A DNA stretch of 64,000 nt from Gracilimonas sp034520725 (GCA_034520725.1 JAXHNH010000001.1:186001-250000); one strand, 5' to 3'; positions 1-9,134 are shown, counted from the stretch's first letter. Made by a program: numbers and translations. Notes: a model not told the origin generated them from the sequence alone.

Positions 1-200
1 CTCTTATGGCTAATGGAAAAGAGATTTCAGTTGATCAGGAAATTGCATTGACGGCGGCACTGATCAATGCTGAGAAAAAGCTACCTATGGCTGACTCCAT
101 GATCTATGCTATTGCCCAAAAATTCGATGCCGAATTATGGACCCTTGATTCGGATTTTGAGGGCTTACCCAGTGTCAGGTATTTCTCCAAAAACGATTAA
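1..200 (+). CDS. PIN-domain protein (VapC-like), C-terminal part
   Basis: The frame is open from the window edge to a TAA at 198-200, so only the last ~65 residues are visible. They carry the end of a PIN domain: an LPMADSMIYAIA segment, where the Asp is the usual third metal-binding acidic residue, then a LWTLDSDFEGL segment holding the last Asp pair, then the usual VRYF tail. PIN domains are Mg-dependent ribonucleases and usually the toxin of a VapBC pair. An antitoxin gene, if present, would lie outside the window. The ATG at 6 is internal to the domain and is not the real start. The family call is fairly safe; the toxin role is inferred. Confidence 0.75.
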   Translation, partial: LMANGKEISVDQEIALTAALINAEKKLPMADSMIYAIAQKFDAELWTLDSDFEGLPSVRYFSKND

Positions 201-291
201 TCCGTTATTTCGGGTTACGGTTTGTGTCTGGTTTAATAATAACCACAGCCTACAGTTCATCCGTGGGTGTCATGAAATAAATGATCCGGAA

Positions 292-309
292 AAACCATTT
301 CAATGGTTT
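292..309. repeat. Small perfect inverted repeat before leuS
   Basis: AAACCATT (292-299) and AATGGTTT (302-309) are perfect 8-base arms separated by two bases. It lies between the PIN gene and leuS. There is no T-run on either side, so it is not a convincing intrinsic terminator; it could be a leader hairpin of leuS. Confidence 0.4.
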
Positions 310-364
310 CAATAATGGCTTATCTTTGGGGCTCGCAATAGAAGAAACTCTCAAACATTCATCA

Positions 365-2896
365 ATGCATTCCTACAAACCGGAAAAGATCGAGTCCAAA
401 TGGCAAAAGTACTGGCTCGAAAACAAGACCTTCAAAACCCCAACCGATACATCTAAGCCCAAGTACTATGTATTGGACATGTTCCCTTATCCCAGTGGGG
501 CAGGGCTGCATGTTGGTCACCCTGAAGGCTACACCGCCACGGATATCATTTCCCGGTACAAGCGCATGAATGGTTTCAATGTATTGCACCCGATTGGCTG
601 GGATGCCTTTGGATTGCCTGCAGAACAGTACGCAGTGAAGACAGGAACGCATCCGCGGACAACTACAGAAAATAATATCAACAAATTCCGTGAGCAGCTT
701 CAGGCTATTGGTTTCAGTTATGATTGGGATCGTGAAGTGAACACAACCGATCCGGATTACTACAAATGGACGCAGTGGATCTTCCTTCAACTTTACAAAA
801 AAGGTCTGGCTTATGAAGATGAAGTAGCCGTGAACTGGTGTCCCGAGCTGGGAACCGTATTGGCGAATGAGGAAGTAGTAGATGGGAAGAGTGAGGTAGG
901 CGGATATCCTGTAGTCCGTAAACCAATGCGACAGTGGGTACTTAAGATCACCGAATATGCTGAAGAGCTGCTTGAAGGTCTGGATGATCTGGACTGGTCT
1001 GAGTCACTAAAAGACATGCAGCGCAATTGGATTGGGAAATCTATTGGCGCAGAGATCGATTTTGAAATTGATGGATACGATGAAAAACTTCGTGTTTTCA
1101 CTACCCGACCCGATACCATTTTTGGAGCCACCTACATGGTTTTGGCCCCTGAGCATCACTTGGTAGATAAGATCACTAAGGAAGAGCAAAAAAATGCTAT
1201 TAATGATTATAAAGAAGAGGCTGCAAAGAAATCTGACCTGGAGAGGCAGGAGCTGAATAAAGATAAAACCGGAGCATTCACCGGAGCCTATGCTGTTAAT
1301 CCGGCCAATGATAAGAAGATCCCGATATGGATCGCGGACTATGTATTGGCGAGTTATGGAACCGGAGCCATCATGGCAGTACCGGGGCAGGATGAGCGGG
1401 ATTGGGAATTTGCTGAGAAATTCGATCTGGAAATTGTTCGCACTGTTGAGCCCCCTGAAGATTTTGAAGGGAAAGCTTATACAGGGGAAGGTCCGGCTAT
1501 TAATAGTGACTTCCTGAATGGAATGGAGATCGAGGCCGCCAAGAAGAAGATCATTGCATGGCTGGAAGAGAAAGGAGCCGGAAAAAAATCCGTGAATTAT
1601 AAGCTACGTGACTGGCTGTTCTCTCGTCAGCGTTATTGGGGTGAACCGTTCCCGATCATACATGTGGATGGAGAGCATAAAGCACTGCCGGAATCCGAAT
1701 TACCGGTAACTCTTCCCGAAGTGGATAAATATCAGCCAACCGGAGATGGCGAACCGCCATTGGCTAATGCCACAGATTGGGTAAATACAACCGACCCTGA
1801 AACCGGTAAACCAGCCAGGCGTGAAACAAATACTATGCCTCAATGGGCAGGTTCCTGCTGGTACTATCTGCGTTATATCAGTCCCGAATTTGATGGTGGT
1901 CCCGTAGATCCCGATTATGAAAAATATTGGATGCCGGTGGATCTGTATGTGGGTGGAGCTGAACATGCTGTGCTTCATTTATTGTATGCCCGATTCTGGC
2001 ATAAGGTGCTGTACGATATCGGAGTGGTTTCAACTAAAGAGCCATTTCAAAAGCTGGTCAATCAAGGGATGATCCTTGGCGAAATGGAATTCACCGGTCC
2101 CGATGGTAAAAAGTTAACCAATGAACAGGTTGAGAAAAAAGGGGAAGGGTTTGTACTCAAAGGTACCGATACCAGCATAGAAGCCCGGGCTCACAAGATG
2201 TCTAAGAGTCGCGGAAATGTGATCAATCCGGATCATATCATAGAGCAATATGGGGCAGATTCACTTCGCCTTTATGAAATGTTTATGGGTCCATTAGAGC
2301 AGGTTAAACCATGGAGCACAAAAGGCGTGGAAGGTGTGAACCGGTTCCTGAATCGTGTTTGGAGATTATTGGTGGATGAAGATTCAGGTGAGATCTCAGA
2401 CAAGGTAAAAGACATCGAAGCGACCAAAGAGCACCTGAAGCCGCTGCATGAAGCCATTAAGAAAGTAACGGAAGACATTGAAAACCTTCGGTTCAACACG
2501 GGAATTTCAGCCCTCATGATATTTGTGAATGAAGCCAATACCTGGAAAGAGATACCACTTTCGGTGGCTAAAGAATTCATTCAGATCCTGAATCCTTTTG
2601 CGCCACACATCACGGAAGAATTATGGACCTTGCTTGGTGAGGAAAAAACTATAGCCTATACCGAATGGCCGCAATTCAATGAGGAATACCTCAAAGACGA
2701 TACGGTTACCTATCCGGTTCAGGTAAATGGGAAAGTCCGTGCCGATATTGAAGTGGATGCTGCCAAAGCCAAGGATAAGGACTATGTTCTTGGTCTGGCA
2801 AAGGAAGAAGAGAACGTAGCCAAATACCTTGAAGAAGGAAACCTGGTTAAAGAGATCTTTGTGCCCGGACGTATCGTGAATTTGGTGGTGAAGTAG
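365..2896 (+). CDS. leuS: Leucyl-tRNA synthetase
   Basis: Class I aminoacyl-tRNA synthetase charging tRNA-Leu in the cytoplasm. The N-terminus MHSYKPEKIESKWQKYW is the standard bacterial LeuRS start. The HIGH-type signature is HVGH at about residues 49-52 (in PSGAGLHVGHPEG), the CP1 editing domain follows (TTRPDTIFGATY), and KMSKS sits at 611-615. The C-terminal anticodon-binding and tail domains end in VNLVVK. Length from this start is 843 aa, normal for the family. An in-frame ATG at 281 would add 28 residues that match nothing in LeuRS, so 365 is preferred, although no strong ribosome site is visible. It appears monocistronic, followed by a hairpin-rich spacer and convergent to citrate synthase. 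Confidence 0.97.
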   Translation: MHSYKPEKIESKWQKYWLENKTFKTPTDTSKPKYYVLDMFPYPSGAGLHVGHPEGYTATDIISRYKRMNGFNVLHPIGWDAFGLPAEQYAVKTGTHPRTTTENNINKFREQLQAIGFSYDWDREVNTTDPDYYKWTQWIFLQLYKKGLAYEDEVAVNWCPELGTVLANEEVVDGKSEVGGYPVVRKPMRQWVLKITEYAEELLEGLDDLDWSESLKDMQRNWIGKSIGAEIDFEIDGYDEKLRVFTTRPDTIFGATYMVLAPEHHLVDKITKEEQKNAINDYKEEAAKKSDLERQELNKDKTGAFTGAYAVNPANDKKIPIWIADYVLASYGTGAIMAVPGQDERDWEFAEKFDLEIVRTVEPPEDFEGKAYTGEGPAINSDFLNGMEIEAAKKKIIAWLEEKGAGKKSVNYKLRDWLFSRQRYWGEPFPIIHVDGEHKALPESELPVTLPEVDKYQPTGDGEPPLANATDWVNTTDPETGKPARRETNTMPQWAGSCWYYLRYISPEFDGGPVDPDYEKYWMPVDLYVGGAEHAVLHLLYARFWHKVLYDIGVVSTKEPFQKLVNQGMILGEMEFTGPDGKKLTNEQVEKKGEGFVLKGTDTSIEARAHKMSKSRGNVINPDHIIEQYGADSLRLYEMFMGPLEQVKPWSTKGVEGVNRFLNRVWRLLVDEDSGEISDKVKDIEATKEHLKPLHEAIKKVTEDIENLRFNTGISALMIFVNEANTWKEIPLSVAKEFIQILNPFAPHITEELWTLLGEEKTIAYTEWPQFNEEYLKDDTVTYPVQVNGKVRADIEVDAAKAKDKDYVLGLAKEEENVAKYLEEGNLVKEIFVPGRIVNLVVK

Positions 2897-2924
2897 ATCG
2901 CCTATCTGGCCGTTTAGACTTTTT

Positions 2925-3089
2925 GGAACCAGAGGTTCCTGTATGCATTCCAAACTTGAAGTTCGGAACGAGGATAAGCGTATGTTATGAGTTTCAACTC
3001 GTTCCACACGCTCCGCGTTGGAACGTATATTGGCAGGTTGGTAATAGGTTCTTCCTCATAAAAACGCTCCGACGCAGAGCATCGGAGCG
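2925..3089. repeat. Hairpin-rich spacer between leuS and citrate synthase
   Basis: This spacer holds a series of inverted repeats: GGAACC/GGTTCC (2925-2939); GGAACGAG (2965-2972) with CTCGTTCC (2998-3005); CGTTCC (3000-3005) with GGAACG (3020-3025); and CGCTCCGA (3065-3072) with TCGGAGCG (3082-3089). The arm at 3000-3005 can pair with either neighbour, so two of the hairpins exclude each other. Two arms are followed by GTATG or GTATATTG, resembling the repeat units after groEL. None has a clear T-run. No gene is visible in the gap from 2897 to 3151. Confidence 0.6.
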
Positions 3090-3151
3090 AGTTTAATATA
3101 ACAGGGCCTTATCTTGTTTACCCTAAATAACAATAAAAAATTATCTATTAA

Positions 3152-4321
3152 TTACCGTTCTTTCACGGGCACCCAGTCAAGGTGCTTCTCACCAACGTAA
3201 AGCGCACGTGGACGGATCAGGCGGTTGTTGGCTGCCTGTTCCATGTAATGACCTGTCCAACCAGATACGCGGCTCATGGTGAAGATACAGGTGAAAAGAT
3301 CAGGCTGAATTCCGATAGAGTAATACACGGTAGCTGAGAAGAAATCAACATTTGGATCGATATCCTTCTCACTCTTCATGGTGTTCAGCATGTCCATTGA
3401 CCATTCATATAATTCTTCATGTCCGGTTTCTTCGGAAAGGTCTTTTGACATCTTTTGAAGCAATCGGGCTCGGGGATCAAAAGTTTTATAAACCCTGTGA
3501 CCAAATCCGGAAATTTTCTCTTTATTAGCCAATTTTTTCTTGGTGAATTCAACAGCATCCGCCGTATCCGGGTCTTTATCCAGTTCAAGTAATGTGTTCA
3601 TTACGGCCGTGTTGGCACCGCCATGAAGTGGACCCTTAAGTGCACCGATGGCTCCTGTGATTGCTGAGTACATATCTGATTGTGTAGCTCCGATCGTACG
3701 TGCCGTAAAGGTTGATGCATTCATACCGTGTTCGGCGTGCAGGATCAGGCAAAGATCCATGGTTTTTTCAGCTTGCTCACCCGGCTTCTCACCGTTTAAC
3801 ATATAAAGAAAATTAAAGGCGGTGCTTCCTTCCTTCAGAGGTGCTACAACATCTTTATCGTGGCGTACGCGATCGAATGCAGCGATGATGCTTGGAATCT
3901 TCGCAGTAATGGCTATTGCCTGACCTTCAAAGAGAGTTGAATCGTATTTTCCCTTAGTGTCATCAAAATCGGCCAGCATGGAAACGGCAGTTCTAAGGAC
4001 AGCCATTGGCTCAGCCTCTTTATCCGTAGCATTGATGTAATCCAGTATCGGCTGAGGAAGCTCACGATTTTCGATCAATAATTTCTTGAGGCTCTCAAGT
4101 TCTTTGGAATTCGGAAGACGATCATTCCAAAGCAAGAAGCAAACTTCCTCAAAAGTTGCATTCTCAGCCAGTGTATCTATGAGATAACCGGAATATATCA
4201 ATTCACCTTTCTGTCCATCGATGAAACTCTTTGTTGTGGAAAAAGCTACGATTCCATCTAGACCTCTGTTAATATGCGGATATTGTTGCTCGTCAAAGCC
4301 TGTGTGAATGCCTTCTGACAT
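3152..4321 (-). CDS. gltA: Citrate synthase
   Basis: Condenses oxaloacetate with acetyl-CoA, the entry step of the TCA cycle. Family hallmarks are present: LHAEHGMNAST, the HGGAN segment with the first catalytic His, GFGHRVYKTFDPRA with the second His, NVDFFSATVYYSIGI with the catalytic Asp, and SGWTGHYMEQ near the C-terminus. I chose the ATG at 4321 because a GGAG ribosome site lies six bases upstream. The frame runs open to 4450, but those extra residues are not citrate-synthase-like. The 389-aa length fits the short bacterial type (CitZ/CitA-like) rather than the larger NADH-regulated type. It is convergent to leuS. Confidence 0.96.
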   Translation of the reverse strand: MSEGIHTGFDEQQYPHINRGLDGIVAFSTTKSFIDGQKGELIYSGYLIDTLAENATFEEVCFLLWNDRLPNSKELESLKKLLIENRELPQPILDYINATDKEAEPMAVLRTAVSMLADFDDTKGKYDSTLFEGQAIAITAKIPSIIAAFDRVRHDKDVVAPLKEGSTAFNFLYMLNGEKPGEQAEKTMDLCLILHAEHGMNASTFTARTIGATQSDMYSAITGAIGALKGPLHGGANTAVMNTLLELDKDPDTADAVEFTKKKLANKEKISGFGHRVYKTFDPRARLLQKMSKDLSEETGHEELYEWSMDMLNTMKSEKDIDPNVDFFSATVYYSIGIQPDLFTCIFTMSRVSGWTGHYMEQAANNRLIRPRALYVGEKHLDWVPVKER

Positions 4322-4456
4322 TGTTACTCCAATTTTGTTGTTAAAGATGTAGTACTCGATAAGATCCAACTTAACGCTGTTAACGAATTTCACTTCCAGA
4401 ACGTTTAAAGCCGGTACAAATTTTTCCTGTTCTCTTTTTGAGAAGGGCATCGAATA

Positions 4457-4487
4457 TAGTAAAACCGACGCACAATTTTAAGTCAAA
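4457..4487 (-). promoter_or_regulatory. Candidate promoter of citrate synthase
   Basis: On the minus strand TTGACT (complement of 4482-4487) and TACTAT (complement of 4457-4462) are separated by 19 bases. They lie about 135 bases upstream of the chosen start, in the mazG-independent gap. The spacing is slightly long for a classical sigma-70 site, so this is a weak call. Confidence 0.3.
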
Positions 4488-4562
4488 AAGTTTTAAACTA
4501 TTGTAATGAAGCAGGTTAATTTGAAGAATATATGAAGTGCGGCCTGATTGGAGCCTAAAGCC

Positions 4563-5324
4563 TTATTTGGCTTTGGCTTCGTTCCAGTAGATATCCATTT
4601 CTTCAAGAGTGGCATCTTTTAAAGCTTTATCGTCTTCTTTGAGTTTATCTTCAATATATCTGAAGCGATGCTCGAACTTATTATTGGTTTTGCGAAGGCT
4701 GTCTTCAGCATTCAATTCAAAATACCGGCTTACATTTACCAGAGAAAAAAGGATATCTCCGAATTCGTCTGAAAGCTCATCCTGATCTCCATTTTCAAGC
4801 GCCTGCCTAAATTCCTGCAGTTCTTCATCCAGCTTTTCCCAGGCCAGTTTCCATTCCGGCCAGTCGAAGCCCACGTTAGCGGCTTTTTCCTGCATGCGTT
4901 GTGCACGTATCAGTGCTGGCAGGTGAGCCGGTAATCCATCTAAAGTCGATTTCTTTCCTTCCTTTAGCTTGATATTCTCCCAGTTCTCGGAAACCTGCTC
5001 TTCGCCATCAACCTCGGTATCGCCAAAAACATGGGGGTGGCGTCGGATGAGCTTTTCCATTAACGTATAGATCACATCCCCGATATCAAAAGTCTCTGTT
5101 TCACTGGCCATCTTGGAATGAAAAACCACGTGGAGCAACAGGTCACCGATCTCCTTTTTGAACTCCTCGAAGTCGTTATTATCCAGTGCTTCAATGGCTT
5201 CATAAGCTTCTTCTATCAGATTATCCTTGATGGATTCGTGTGTTTGCTTTCGATCCCAGGGGCACTCTTTTCTGAGAATAGCTACGAGTTCAACAAGATC
5301 TTCAAATTTCCGGCTAGGCTTCAT
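4563..5324 (-). CDS. mazG: Nucleoside triphosphate pyrophosphohydrolase MazG
   Basis: All-alpha NTP pyrophosphatase that hydrolyses (possibly damaged) NTPs to NMP and PPi. The N-terminal MazG domain shows CPWDRKQTHESI, then EEAYEAIEAL and EIGDLLLHVVFHSKMA, the EExxE/ExxD metal-binding pattern. A second MazG-type half follows (GFDWPEW; EELQEFRQAL; DEFGDILFSLVNVSRY). That two-domain layout and ~253 aa match E. coli-type MazG. The ATG at 5324 is preferred over a TTG at 5336. It lies downstream of the maf-TPR-amidotransferase-like run, separated from it by a strong AT-rich inverted repeat. Maf and MazG, both house-cleaning enzymes, lie within 4 kb on the same strand. Confidence 0.93.
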   Translation of the reverse strand: MKPSRKFEDLVELVAILRKECPWDRKQTHESIKDNLIEEAYEAIEALDNNDFEEFKKEIGDLLLHVVFHSKMASETETFDIGDVIYTLMEKLIRRHPHVFGDTEVDGEEQVSENWENIKLKEGKKSTLDGLPAHLPALIRAQRMQEKAANVGFDWPEWKLAWEKLDEELQEFRQALENGDQDELSDEFGDILFSLVNVSRYFELNAEDSLRKTNNKFEHRFRYIEDKLKEDDKALKDATLEEMDIYWNEAKAK

Positions 5325-5328
5325 AAAT

Positions 5329-5396
5329 GAATTCAAAATTCAAGGTGAAAAATTAAAAATGGAAAGTACTAATCTTTCATTTTTAATTTTGAATTC
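5329..5396. repeat. AT-rich nested inverted repeat (possible terminator)
   Basis: GAATTCAAAATT (5329-5340) is the exact complement of AATTTTGAATTC (5385-5396). Inside it, the stretch 5349-5366 pairs with 5374-5390 over 17 bases with one bulged G and a seven-base loop. Read on the minus strand the hairpin is followed by TTTTTAATTTTTC, so it may end transcription of the upstream 3-gene run before mazG. It could equally be a dispersed AT-rich repeat. Confidence 0.45.
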
Positions 5397-5399
5397 CTG

Positions 5400-6674
5400 T
5401 TAAGTTTTTTTCTTCTTTTTCTGAGCAGCTGGGAACAGAATGTTATTCAGGATCAATCGGTAACCGGGACTGTTGGGATGAAGAGCCAGGTCTGTTGGAG
5501 GATCATTTACGCGATGGGTGTAATCCTCAGGGTCATGTCCGGCATAGAAAGTATAAGTTCCGTTTCCATAATTACCGTGGAGGTATTTGACCTGATTACG
5601 TCCGGGAGCTTCCCCAAGAATGACGACGGATGATTTCACTTTGTCTTTTTGGAAAGCGGTGGTTTGACCATAAAACCCCCGTACACTACTCACGTGATTT
5701 TGGGTAAGCATGGTTGGAACCGGATCCCATTTGGCTGAAAATTCAAAGAGTGTGAAGAAATCTAGGGATTGGTCAACCCGATTGATAGAAACGGGGACGT
5801 CAATATCAGCATGCTCGTATTCAGATGGATTGGTTTTAAGCTGAAAATTTTCAAATGCAAAAGTTTTGCTGAAATCGAGTTTCTGTTGGGCATTTGGGTC
5901 GGCCGGGTCTCCATCAAACTGTTCGGGGGCAATATCGACTCCCTCAGCAGCCAGGGCAATATCAAAAGTATCGGTACCGGAGCACATCGCAAATAGAAAT
6001 CCACCATTGCCGACATATCTTTTAATAGTTCGGGCAACTTCTTTCTTTTGCTCACTGACCGATGAAAAACCCAATTCGGCTGCCATGTCTTCCATTTGCT
6101 TCACCTGAGCAATATACCATGGCATACCTTTATAGCTTGCCCAGAATTTCCCATACTGACCTGTGAAATCTTCATGGTGGAGGTGCAGCCAATCGTATTC
6201 ATCCAGCTTTCCCTCCAATACTTCCACGTCATAGATCTTGTCGTACTCTACTTCGGCGTAGGTAAGGGCAAGGGTTACAGCGTCATCCCAGGGCAGGGCT
6301 TGGTCGGGGGTATAAACCGCGATCTTCGGCGCTTTTTCTAAGGGTACAACGGCAGTGTTGCTGCTATTACTTTCAACTTCTGTGATAATACGGTTTGCTT
6401 CAGACGAACTTATGGTCTCAAAGGAGACATTGCGCAGACGGCTTTTTCGAATGATGTCATTTTCAGACTGAACTAGAAAACTTCCCCCACGATAATTGAG
6501 CAGCCATTGAGCACTATACCCGTCAGTAATATGATTAAAGACCACACCATAAGCTTTGAGGTGGTTGGTTTGTGAAGCATCCATTGAAATGAGTACTTGC
6601 TGCTGAGCCTGAACAAACATGAACGGAGTGACACAAAACAGAATAAGTGAAACGAGCTTGATCTTCATGGTCAT
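5400..6674 (-). CDS. Secreted protein with glutamine-amidotransferase-like region
   Basis: A signal peptide (residues ~1-23, ending FVQAQQQ) precedes a ~400-residue protein. The middle contains YDWLHLHHEDFTGQYG and GGFLFAMCSGTDTFDIALA; the latter resembles the nucleophile-elbow region of class I glutamine amidotransferase/ThuA-type folds, with Cys after Met. The C-terminal part has a GHDPEDYTHRVNDPPTDLALHPNSPGYRLILNNILFP-like ending typical of a conserved Bacteroidota family often labelled 'asparagine synthetase B'. That label is doubtful here: no PP-loop synthetase domain is visible and the protein is exported. Its start abuts the stop of the TPR gene, so the two are probably co-translated. 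The exact function is unknown. Confidence 0.6.
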   Translation of the reverse strand: MTMKIKLVSLILFCVTPFMFVQAQQQVLISMDASQTNHLKAYGVVFNHITDGYSAQWLLNYRGGSFLVQSENDIIRKSRLRNVSFETISSSEANRIITEVESNSSNTAVVPLEKAPKIAVYTPDQALPWDDAVTLALTYAEVEYDKIYDVEVLEGKLDEYDWLHLHHEDFTGQYGKFWASYKGMPWYIAQVKQMEDMAAELGFSSVSEQKKEVARTIKRYVGNGGFLFAMCSGTDTFDIALAAEGVDIAPEQFDGDPADPNAQQKLDFSKTFAFENFQLKTNPSEYEHADIDVPVSINRVDQSLDFFTLFEFSAKWDPVPTMLTQNHVSSVRGFYGQTTAFQKDKVKSSVVILGEAPGRNQVKYLHGNYGNGTYTFYAGHDPEDYTHRVNDPPTDLALHPNSPGYRLILNNILFPAAQKKKKKT

Positions 6675-8522
6675 TCAGGAATTTTTAAAATTTGAAATTT
6701 CATTCAGCCGTTCACGGGCGTATGGAGCGTAAAATCCATTAGGATAAGTCAGGATCAACTCCTCATATATTTCATCAGCACTCTGAACTCTGGTATCGGA
6801 AGTAGCTGCCATTCGTTCTGCCAGAGTAGCTTTTTCCCACAACAGTTTTTCTTTTATTGGAGAGTCAGAGCCGGTGGATAAGTACTTATCAAGGACCAAA
6901 TATTTTTCTTCAGTTGAGATGTGGGACGATTGAACCAAAAAAAGTATGGCATCATCCTTCAAAGCAAAAAACTCCGGATCATTGATGATCCGGGAAAATA
7001 TTTCTGCACCTTTTTTAGTCTGCCCATTATTCTCCAGGAATACGGCTTCAGAGAAAGTTTTAAGGTTGGAACCTGTACTGTCAATAGATAGCCCGTCTTG
7101 TAACCAAAGACGCAATTTCAGAGCATCGTTGGCATAATAAGAGGTGTTATTGCGGCCGAGGGATTTTAGCTGAATAGTGGCAAATTCAAAATCACCGGCA
7201 TAAAAGTCTGTTAATGCCAGGAAGTAGCGCGTTTTTTCAGCAATCTCGCCAATCTCAGCCATCTTATTAGAGCGAGTCAATTGTATTCTGGCTTGTGGAA
7301 ATTCCTGATTACTAATGTGGATTCTGCCTTCAAGATAAGGGATCTCAGGCTTCTCACCGGCACCGGACGTAGATTTTAACTTTTCGAGAGAAGATTCAGC
7401 TATACCGAGATCAAATATATGATCCAAAGCCAGTTCAGCCTTTTTCAGGTGTACGTTACTTATTCTGCTATAGCTGCTCGTTTCGGCCTCAATCGAATCC
7501 AGCATGGTCATCGACAGGTTGTAAAGGCTATCGCTATTGGTTTGCAGGTCCAGGCTGAAATCATTCAGGTATTTCGCCCATTTGGAGTACGTTACTGAAA
7601 GTTCTTCCAGACTTCGCCACTTCAATTCGCCAAAGGTATTATCGGTATAGAACCGGAAAGCGTCGATGGCGAGCTCAAATTCATTGTTCTCTACAAGCTG
7701 ACGACCAAGGTTGAATACCGAGTAATTATAGCTATTAGAGCGATTTTCATATTCTTTTGCAGCTGCCAAAGCTCTTCTGTAGAGTTTATTTTCCTGCAGC
7801 AACCAGATCTGAAGTTCGTAGTAGACTCGGTACAAAGGGTTTGTAACGGTGATATCCGAAAGCCTGTCGTTTAGTTCAACAATGGTGATGTCGTATAGAA
7901 TAGGATCGTTGTAACGCAACAAACTTCTTTGAATGAAGGTGATTTGATTGGGGGAGTCTTCCAGCAATGCCAGCCATTCATTGATCGCTAACTCATATTC
8001 ACCTGCCTGCATATAGGCATTGGCTACATCGCCAAAAAATATGCGGTTGTTCTGAAATTGGTTTCTGGCACTTTTATAGACATCCACAGCCTCAAGATAT
8101 TCCCTGCGGTCTACCATCTTTCTGGCGGTATTGATGTATAACTGCAGCTGGTTTTGGTTATTAGAAATGTTTGTCTTCCAAATTTCCAGTGCTTTTTCCT
8201 CATTCCCTAAATAATGATTGAGCTCACCGATCTTCAATTTAACTTGTGCATCAAAATTCAGCCGACCCTCAAATTTTCGGGCGATCTGTAATCCCTGTTC
8301 ATATTCCTTGATTTGGATCAAACAGTCAATTAGTCGTTCGGCATACACATAAATATCAGGATTGGAGGCATGCAGTTCTTCAAGAATTGGCAAGGCGTCA
8401 GAATATTCCTGTTGTTGTAAGAGCTGCACAGCTAGTTGATAATCACTGTTGTTCTGTGCCTGTAAGTTTGTCCCAAACGGTACAAGGATCAGCGCTAATA
8501 TATAATATTTATAATTTTTCAT
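6675..8522 (-). CDS. Secreted TPR-repeat protein
   Basis: 615 residues beginning with a signal peptide (YILALILVPFGTNLQAQ). After it comes a mostly helical protein built of degenerate tetratricopeptide repeats: YQLAVQLLQQQEYSDALPILEEL near the N-terminus, several EYELAINEW- and FELAIDAFRFY-type helices in the middle, and DEIYEELILTYPNGFYAPYARERL at the end, the YbgF/BamD-like terminal repeat. It probably acts as a periplasmic scaffold. Spacing to maf upstream and to the amidotransferase-like gene downstream is zero bases, so the three form a tight operon. No catalytic motif was recognised. Confidence 0.75.
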   Translation of the reverse strand: MKNYKYYILALILVPFGTNLQAQNNSDYQLAVQLLQQQEYSDALPILEELHASNPDIYVYAERLIDCLIQIKEYEQGLQIARKFEGRLNFDAQVKLKIGELNHYLGNEEKALEIWKTNISNNQNQLQLYINTARKMVDRREYLEAVDVYKSARNQFQNNRIFFGDVANAYMQAGEYELAINEWLALLEDSPNQITFIQRSLLRYNDPILYDITIVELNDRLSDITVTNPLYRVYYELQIWLLQENKLYRRALAAAKEYENRSNSYNYSVFNLGRQLVENNEFELAIDAFRFYTDNTFGELKWRSLEELSVTYSKWAKYLNDFSLDLQTNSDSLYNLSMTMLDSIEAETSSYSRISNVHLKKAELALDHIFDLGIAESSLEKLKSTSGAGEKPEIPYLEGRIHISNQEFPQARIQLTRSNKMAEIGEIAEKTRYFLALTDFYAGDFEFATIQLKSLGRNNTSYYANDALKLRLWLQDGLSIDSTGSNLKTFSEAVFLENNGQTKKGAEIFSRIINDPEFFALKDDAILFLVQSSHISTEEKYLVLDKYLSTGSDSPIKEKLLWEKATLAERMAATSDTRVQSADEIYEELILTYPNGFYAPYARERLNEISNFKNS

Positions 8523-9119
8523 TTACTGATCGTAGAGTTTGATGTTGGGAGAGAATCGTTTCAATTCTCTGTAAAATCGGTTCAAAGGAAACCCTACAAC
8601 ATTGTAATAGTCACCTTCGATCTTTTCTACAAAAAGAGCTCCCATGTCATCTTGAATTCCGTAGGCACCGGCTTTATCCATTGGGCTTCCACCTTTAACA
8701 TACGCTAAAATGTCGGACTCATCCAACGCGCTGAACGTGACTTTGGTCTGCTCATGGAATGAAAGCTGATTTGTTATCCGACCATTCTCGTTCGTTTTGA
8801 CAAATTCAACCCCGGTATATACAACATGAGTGGTTCCGCTAAGGTTCTTGATCATCTCAACAGCGTGCTGTTCATTTTCAGGTTTCCCAAGAATCTTGTT
8901 ATTGTGAACCACGATGGTATCTGAACCGATTACTAATGAGTTGTTATAGCTTTCTGAAACATCAACAGCTTTTTTTTGAGCCAGTTCTTCAACAAGAAGG
9001 ATCGGATCATTCTGATCAGTTTCCTCAGAAACATCACTTGGTGAAACTTGGAATTTAAGACCTATCTGTTCTAGTAATTTTTTTCGTCGGGGACTTTGAG
9101 AGGCAAGAATTACCTGCAT
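8523..9119 (-). CDS. maf: Maf family nucleoside triphosphate pyrophosphatase
   Basis: Hydrolyses non-canonical or dTTP/UTP-type nucleotides to NMP and PPi; historically linked to septum inhibition. Visible motifs are LASQSPRRKKLLEQIG at the N-terminus (substrate loop), SDTIVV with the catalytic Asp at about residue 68, GKPENEQHAVEM, THVVYTGV, and MDKAGAYGIQD. The KAGAYGIQ form is typical of the YhdE-type (dTTP/UTP) subgroup. Length 198 aa is normal. It is the first gene of the minus-strand run and diverges from DUF3098 across a short promoter gap. Confidence 0.95.
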   Translation of the reverse strand: MQVILASQSPRRKKLLEQIGLKFQVSPSDVSEETDQNDPILLVEELAQKKAVDVSESYNNSLVIGSDTIVVHNNKILGKPENEQHAVEMIKNLSGTTHVVYTGVEFVKTNENGRITNQLSFHEQTKVTFSALDESDILAYVKGGSPMDKAGAYGIQDDMGALFVEKIEGDYYNVVGFPLNRFYRELKRFSPNIKLYDQ

Positions 9120-9134
9120 TTGCTGTTTTGAGCT

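Noticed and set aside
5400..6674. Annotation as asparagine synthetase B
   Set aside because: No N-terminal Cys nucleophile and no PP-loop synthetase domain are visible, and the protein has a signal peptide; kept as an exported amidotransferase-like protein.
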